Assembly: GCF_042767895.1 (NCBI RefSeq)
Contig: NC_091552.1
Coordinates: 8,376,460-8,386,459 of the forward strand
Direction of reading: 5' to 3'
Source: Penaeus vannamei
Taxonomy: Eukaryota > Arthropoda > Malacostraca > Decapoda > Penaeidae
DNA length: 10,000 nt
Shown here piece by piece: positions 8,631 to 10,000 of the stretch. The position numbers and the translations under genes are program-made. The number at the start of each line of letters is the position of its first letter. The stretch's first letter is position 1. Under the pieces are notes generated by a model that saw nothing but the letters and a program-made list of their open reading frames with translations, did not search any database and was not told the origin of the DNA.

Positions 8631-8850
8631 CGGGAAACGGCAGTGCAAAAGACGTGACGAGAGAAGACAAGCAGTGCAAAAAGACGTGACAGAGGGAACA
8701 AAACAGTGCAAAAGACGTGACGAGAGGGCCAAAACAGTGCAAAAAGACGTGACGAGAGAGACAAGCAGTGCAAAAAGACGTGACGAGAGAGACAAGCAGT
8801 GCAAAAAGACGTGACGAGAGAGACAAGCAGTGCAAAAAGACGTGACGAGA

Positions 8851-9130
8851 GAGACAAGCAGTGCAAAAAGACGTGACGAGAGAGAAAAGCAGTGCAAAAA
8901 GATGTGACGAGAGAGACAAGCTGTGCAAAAAGACGTGACGAGAGAGACAAGCAGTGCAAAAAGACGTGACGAGAGAGACATGCAGTGCAAAAAGACGTGA
9001 CGAGAGAGACAAGCAGTGCAAAAAGACGTGACGAGAGAGACAAGCAGTGCAAAAAGACGTGACGAGAGAGAGAGACATGCAGTGCAAAAAGACGTGACGA
9101 TAGAGAGACAAGCAGTGCTAAAAGACGTGA
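8851..9130. repeat. Internal duplication block, second copy
   Basis: This is the second copy of 8351-8630. It carries the same linked rare variants in the same order (GAGAAAAGCAG near 8883, GATGTGACG near 8901, AAGCTGTGC near 8918, long GA tract near 9067). It also has private changes such as GATAGAGAG at about 9100 and GTGCTAAAAG at about 9117. Confidence 0.85.
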
Positions 9131-9346
9131 CGAGAGAGACAAGCAGTGCAAAAAGACGTGACGAGAGAGAGACAAGCAGTGCAAAAAGACGTGACGAGAG
9201 AGAGAGACATGCAGTGCAAAAAGACGTGACGAGAGAGAGACAAGCAGTGCAAAAAGACGTGACGAGAGAGACAAGCAGTGCAAAAAGACGTGACGAGAGA
9301 GAGACAAGCAGTGCAAAAAGACGTGACGAGAGAGACATGCAGTGCA

Positions 9347-9407
9347 TATTGCCTAACAATTCATGCAACTTCAAACCTAACCCTCGACTATGGGCGCTTC
9401 CAATTTG
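9347..9407. other. Short right flank of the array
   Basis: About 60 bases of ordinary sequence lie between the broken last monomer (after GTGCA at 9346) and the A-rich end of the SINE-like unit. A CATGCAAC at 9363-9370 is faintly monomer-like. A single CCTAACC occurs at 9376-9382 but does not repeat, so it is not telomeric. Confidence 0.5.
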
Positions 9408-9535
9408 AAAAAAGAAAAAAAAAATGTTTGTTTTAGTTTACAACTGTTCAGGTCTTTCAAATGGAATTCCATAGAGAGATTCGAACTCGCTATAACGTGT
9501 TTGAAACCTTAACCCGATCGGCCGTTGATGCGAAG
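9408..9535 (-). mobile_element. Probable tRNA-derived SINE or degraded tRNA-like Pol III unit
   Basis: Read on the minus strand, CGGCCGATCGG (9524 down to 9514) followed by GTTAAGG resembles the internal A box and D arm of Leu/Ser-type tRNAs (consensus TGGCNNAGTGG). AGTTCGAATCT (9487 down to 9477) matches the B box GGTTCGANTCC except at its two ends. The implied T arm, GCGAG-loop-CTCTC, pairs at four of five positions. Only 26 bases separate the boxes, fewer than in an intact tRNA, so the anticodon arm is lost or decayed and this is not a functional tRNA gene. About 50 bases of unrelated body follow, then T10 (9424 down to 9415) and T6 (9413 down to 9408), a suitable Pol III terminator. That layout of tRNA-like head, unrelated tail and T run fits a SINE. 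I see no convincing target-site duplication, and the 5' edge is uncertain. Confidence 0.5.
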
Positions 9536-9625
9536 GACAATGGGGTTCATAGGGAAGAGGTGTTTGACTAACTTTTTTTTTGTTTGTTCGTGAAGTAGGT
9601 TTGTTTGTTTGATTGTTTATGTGTG
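9536..9625. other. Flank with T tract and short (TTTG)n
   Basis: This is ordinary sequence up to about 9570, then a run of nine or ten T near 9572-9581 and TTTG/TTTGT units to about 9620. It grades into the GT-rich region. No gene is seen. Confidence 0.5.
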
Positions 9626-9759
9626 TATGTGTATATGTGTATTTGTTTGCGCGTGTGTGTGTGCATGTATGTGTGTGCATGTGTGTGTGTATTTATGTAT
9701 ATGTGCCTGTGTATGTACGTGGGTGTGTGTGTAGGCATATATGTATGTGGGTATGTGTA

Positions 9760-9762
<3 letters not shown>
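9626..9762. repeat. Imperfect GT/GTAT microsatellite
   Basis: The + strand consists of GTGT interrupted by GTAT, TGCATG, TGCC and GTACG, giving an interrupted (GT)n/(GTAT)n. It is the decayed left part of the dinucleotide region. The Cys/Val-rich open frames over it are translations of GT repeats. Confidence 0.85.

Positions 9763-9848
<86 letters not shown>
9763..9848. repeat. Perfect (GT)43 microsatellite
   Basis: Eighty-six bases of alternating G and T run without interruption, starting after TA at 9761-9762 and ending at GTTT. Alternating purine-pyrimidine DNA of this length can adopt Z-form under negative supercoiling. A perfect run this long is expected to be highly length-variable between individuals, and its copy number in an assembly is only approximate. 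Confidence 0.97.
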
Positions 9849-9851
<3 letters not shown>

Positions 9852-9864
9852 TGTGTGTTTGTGT

Positions 9865-9870
<6 letters not shown>

Positions 9871-9914
<44 letters not shown>
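9871..9914. repeat. Perfect (GT)22 microsatellite
   Basis: Forty-four uninterrupted bases of GT follow the interrupted stretch 9849-9870, which has three TTT or TAT breaks. After 9914 the repeat continues with TATGCG and GCGAATG interruptions to about 9961. Confidence 0.95.
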
Positions 9915-9917
<3 letters not shown>

Positions 9918-9961
9918 CGTGTGTGTGTGTGTGTGCGAATGTGTGTGTGTGTGTTTGTGTG

Positions 9962-10000
9962 AATTATAACGAGAACCCTCCTAAAAATTATTGAAACACG
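9962..10000. other. AT-rich right edge, nothing recognised
   Basis: The last 39 bases leave the GT repeat and become ordinary AT-rich sequence. They are too short to interpret. Confidence 0.5.

Larger units (their letters stand above)
3508..9346. repeat. 31-bp minisatellite array, about 188 copies
   Basis: The period is 31 bp and holds without slippage over long stretches. Unit starts are at 3508, 3539, 3570 and so on, with 26 length-perfect units to about 4313. The monomer in pieces is ACAAGCAGTGC, A5, GACGTGACG, AGAGAG. It has 14 A, 10 G, 5 C and 2 T, so the + strand is 77% purine, with two CpGs per unit. Main variants are ACATGCAG for ACAAGCAG, GACGCGA or GACGGGA for GACGTGA, and GAGAG-length changes of 2 bp. 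The last unit breaks off after GTGCA at 9346. The minus strand of the monomer has no stop codon in any frame. Because 31 leaves remainder 1 on division by 3, translation cycles through all three frames every 93 bp and gives a 31-residue pseudo-repeat. The + strand has ATG only in ACATGCAG units and TGA only in GTGA units, which fully explains the short MQKD-starting frames. Confidence 0.98.

Noticed and set aside
3508..9346. CRISPR array
   Set aside because: A 31-bp period could suggest repeats, but the units are directly contiguous with no unique spacers, no cas genes are present, and the context is eukaryotic.
3337..9374. Giant Cys/Leu/Ser-rich repeat protein on the minus strand
   Set aside because: All three frames are open because the monomer lacks stops. 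The 31-residue repeat is the monomer read through three frames, and indels switch frame without consequence.
9376..9382. CCTAACC as arthropod telomere repeat
   Set aside because: It occurs once only, with no tandem TTAGG/CCTAA copies nearby.
9477..9524. Functional tRNA gene on the minus strand
   Set aside because: The space between the D-arm-like and T-arm-like parts is too short for an anticodon arm plus variable loop, and I find no matching acceptor stem. It is kept only as a SINE or degraded tRNA-like unit.
9613..9994. Cys/Val-rich open frames at the right end
   Set aside because: They are direct translations of (GT)n in its reading frames.

Overview
This window looks like non-coding, repeat-dominated DNA from a eukaryotic (animal) genome. 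I find no protein-coding gene that I can defend. The composition changes in sharp blocks: C/T, A/G, G-rich, TGATAA/ATTATC trinucleotide-type repeats, a 5.8 kb minisatellite, and long pure (GT)n. This load of mixed simple repeats, especially the TGATAATAATGAT type, fits decapod crustaceans such as penaeid shrimp. That assignment is inference from repeat style only, because no taxonomic marker gene is present.

Layout. Positions 1-1047 are a nearly pure pyrimidine tract on the + strand, and its first ~450 bases contain a diverged ~210 bp tandem duplication. Positions 1048-1166 are a mixed-sequence junction ending in a small hairpin. Positions 1167-1597 are a purine tract of the opposite sense, with a 101-base uninterrupted purine run. 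Positions 1598-1810 are ordinary-complexity sequence. Positions 1811-2293 are a G-rich, degenerate minisatellite with a strong G-quadruplex candidate. Positions 2294-2620 are AT-rich single-copy-looking sequence with one perfect 8-bp-stem hairpin. Positions 2621-2780 (TGATAA type) and 3041-3292 (ATTATC type) are microsatellites in inverted orientation, separated by A/T-rich sequence. Positions 3293-3507 are AT-rich flank.

Positions 3508-9346 are a tandem array of about 188 copies of a 31-bp monomer. In pieces the monomer is ACAAGCAGTGC, an A5 tract, GACGTGACG, then AGAGAG. The array has internal history: indel-free blocks with short higher-order repeats (3508-4313, 6081-6856), exact-order segmental duplications (4035-4282 repeated at 5394-5641; about 8351-8630 repeated at 8851-9130), and islands full of 1-2 base indels. 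The monomer lacks stop codons in every minus-strand frame, and 31 is not a multiple of 3. The very long minus-strand open frames are therefore arithmetic by-products, not genes.

Right of the array is a short flank, then a likely tRNA-derived SINE or degraded tRNA-like Pol III unit on the minus strand (about 9408-9535), with recognisable A-box-like, B-box-like and T-run terminator elements. The window ends in a (GT)-rich region holding a perfect (GT)43 and a (GT)22.

No operon, pathway or defence system is visible. The most informative content is the internal evolution of the 31-bp array, the possible A-tract phasing it creates, and two independent cases where a low-complexity tract is followed by its strand-inverted counterpart.
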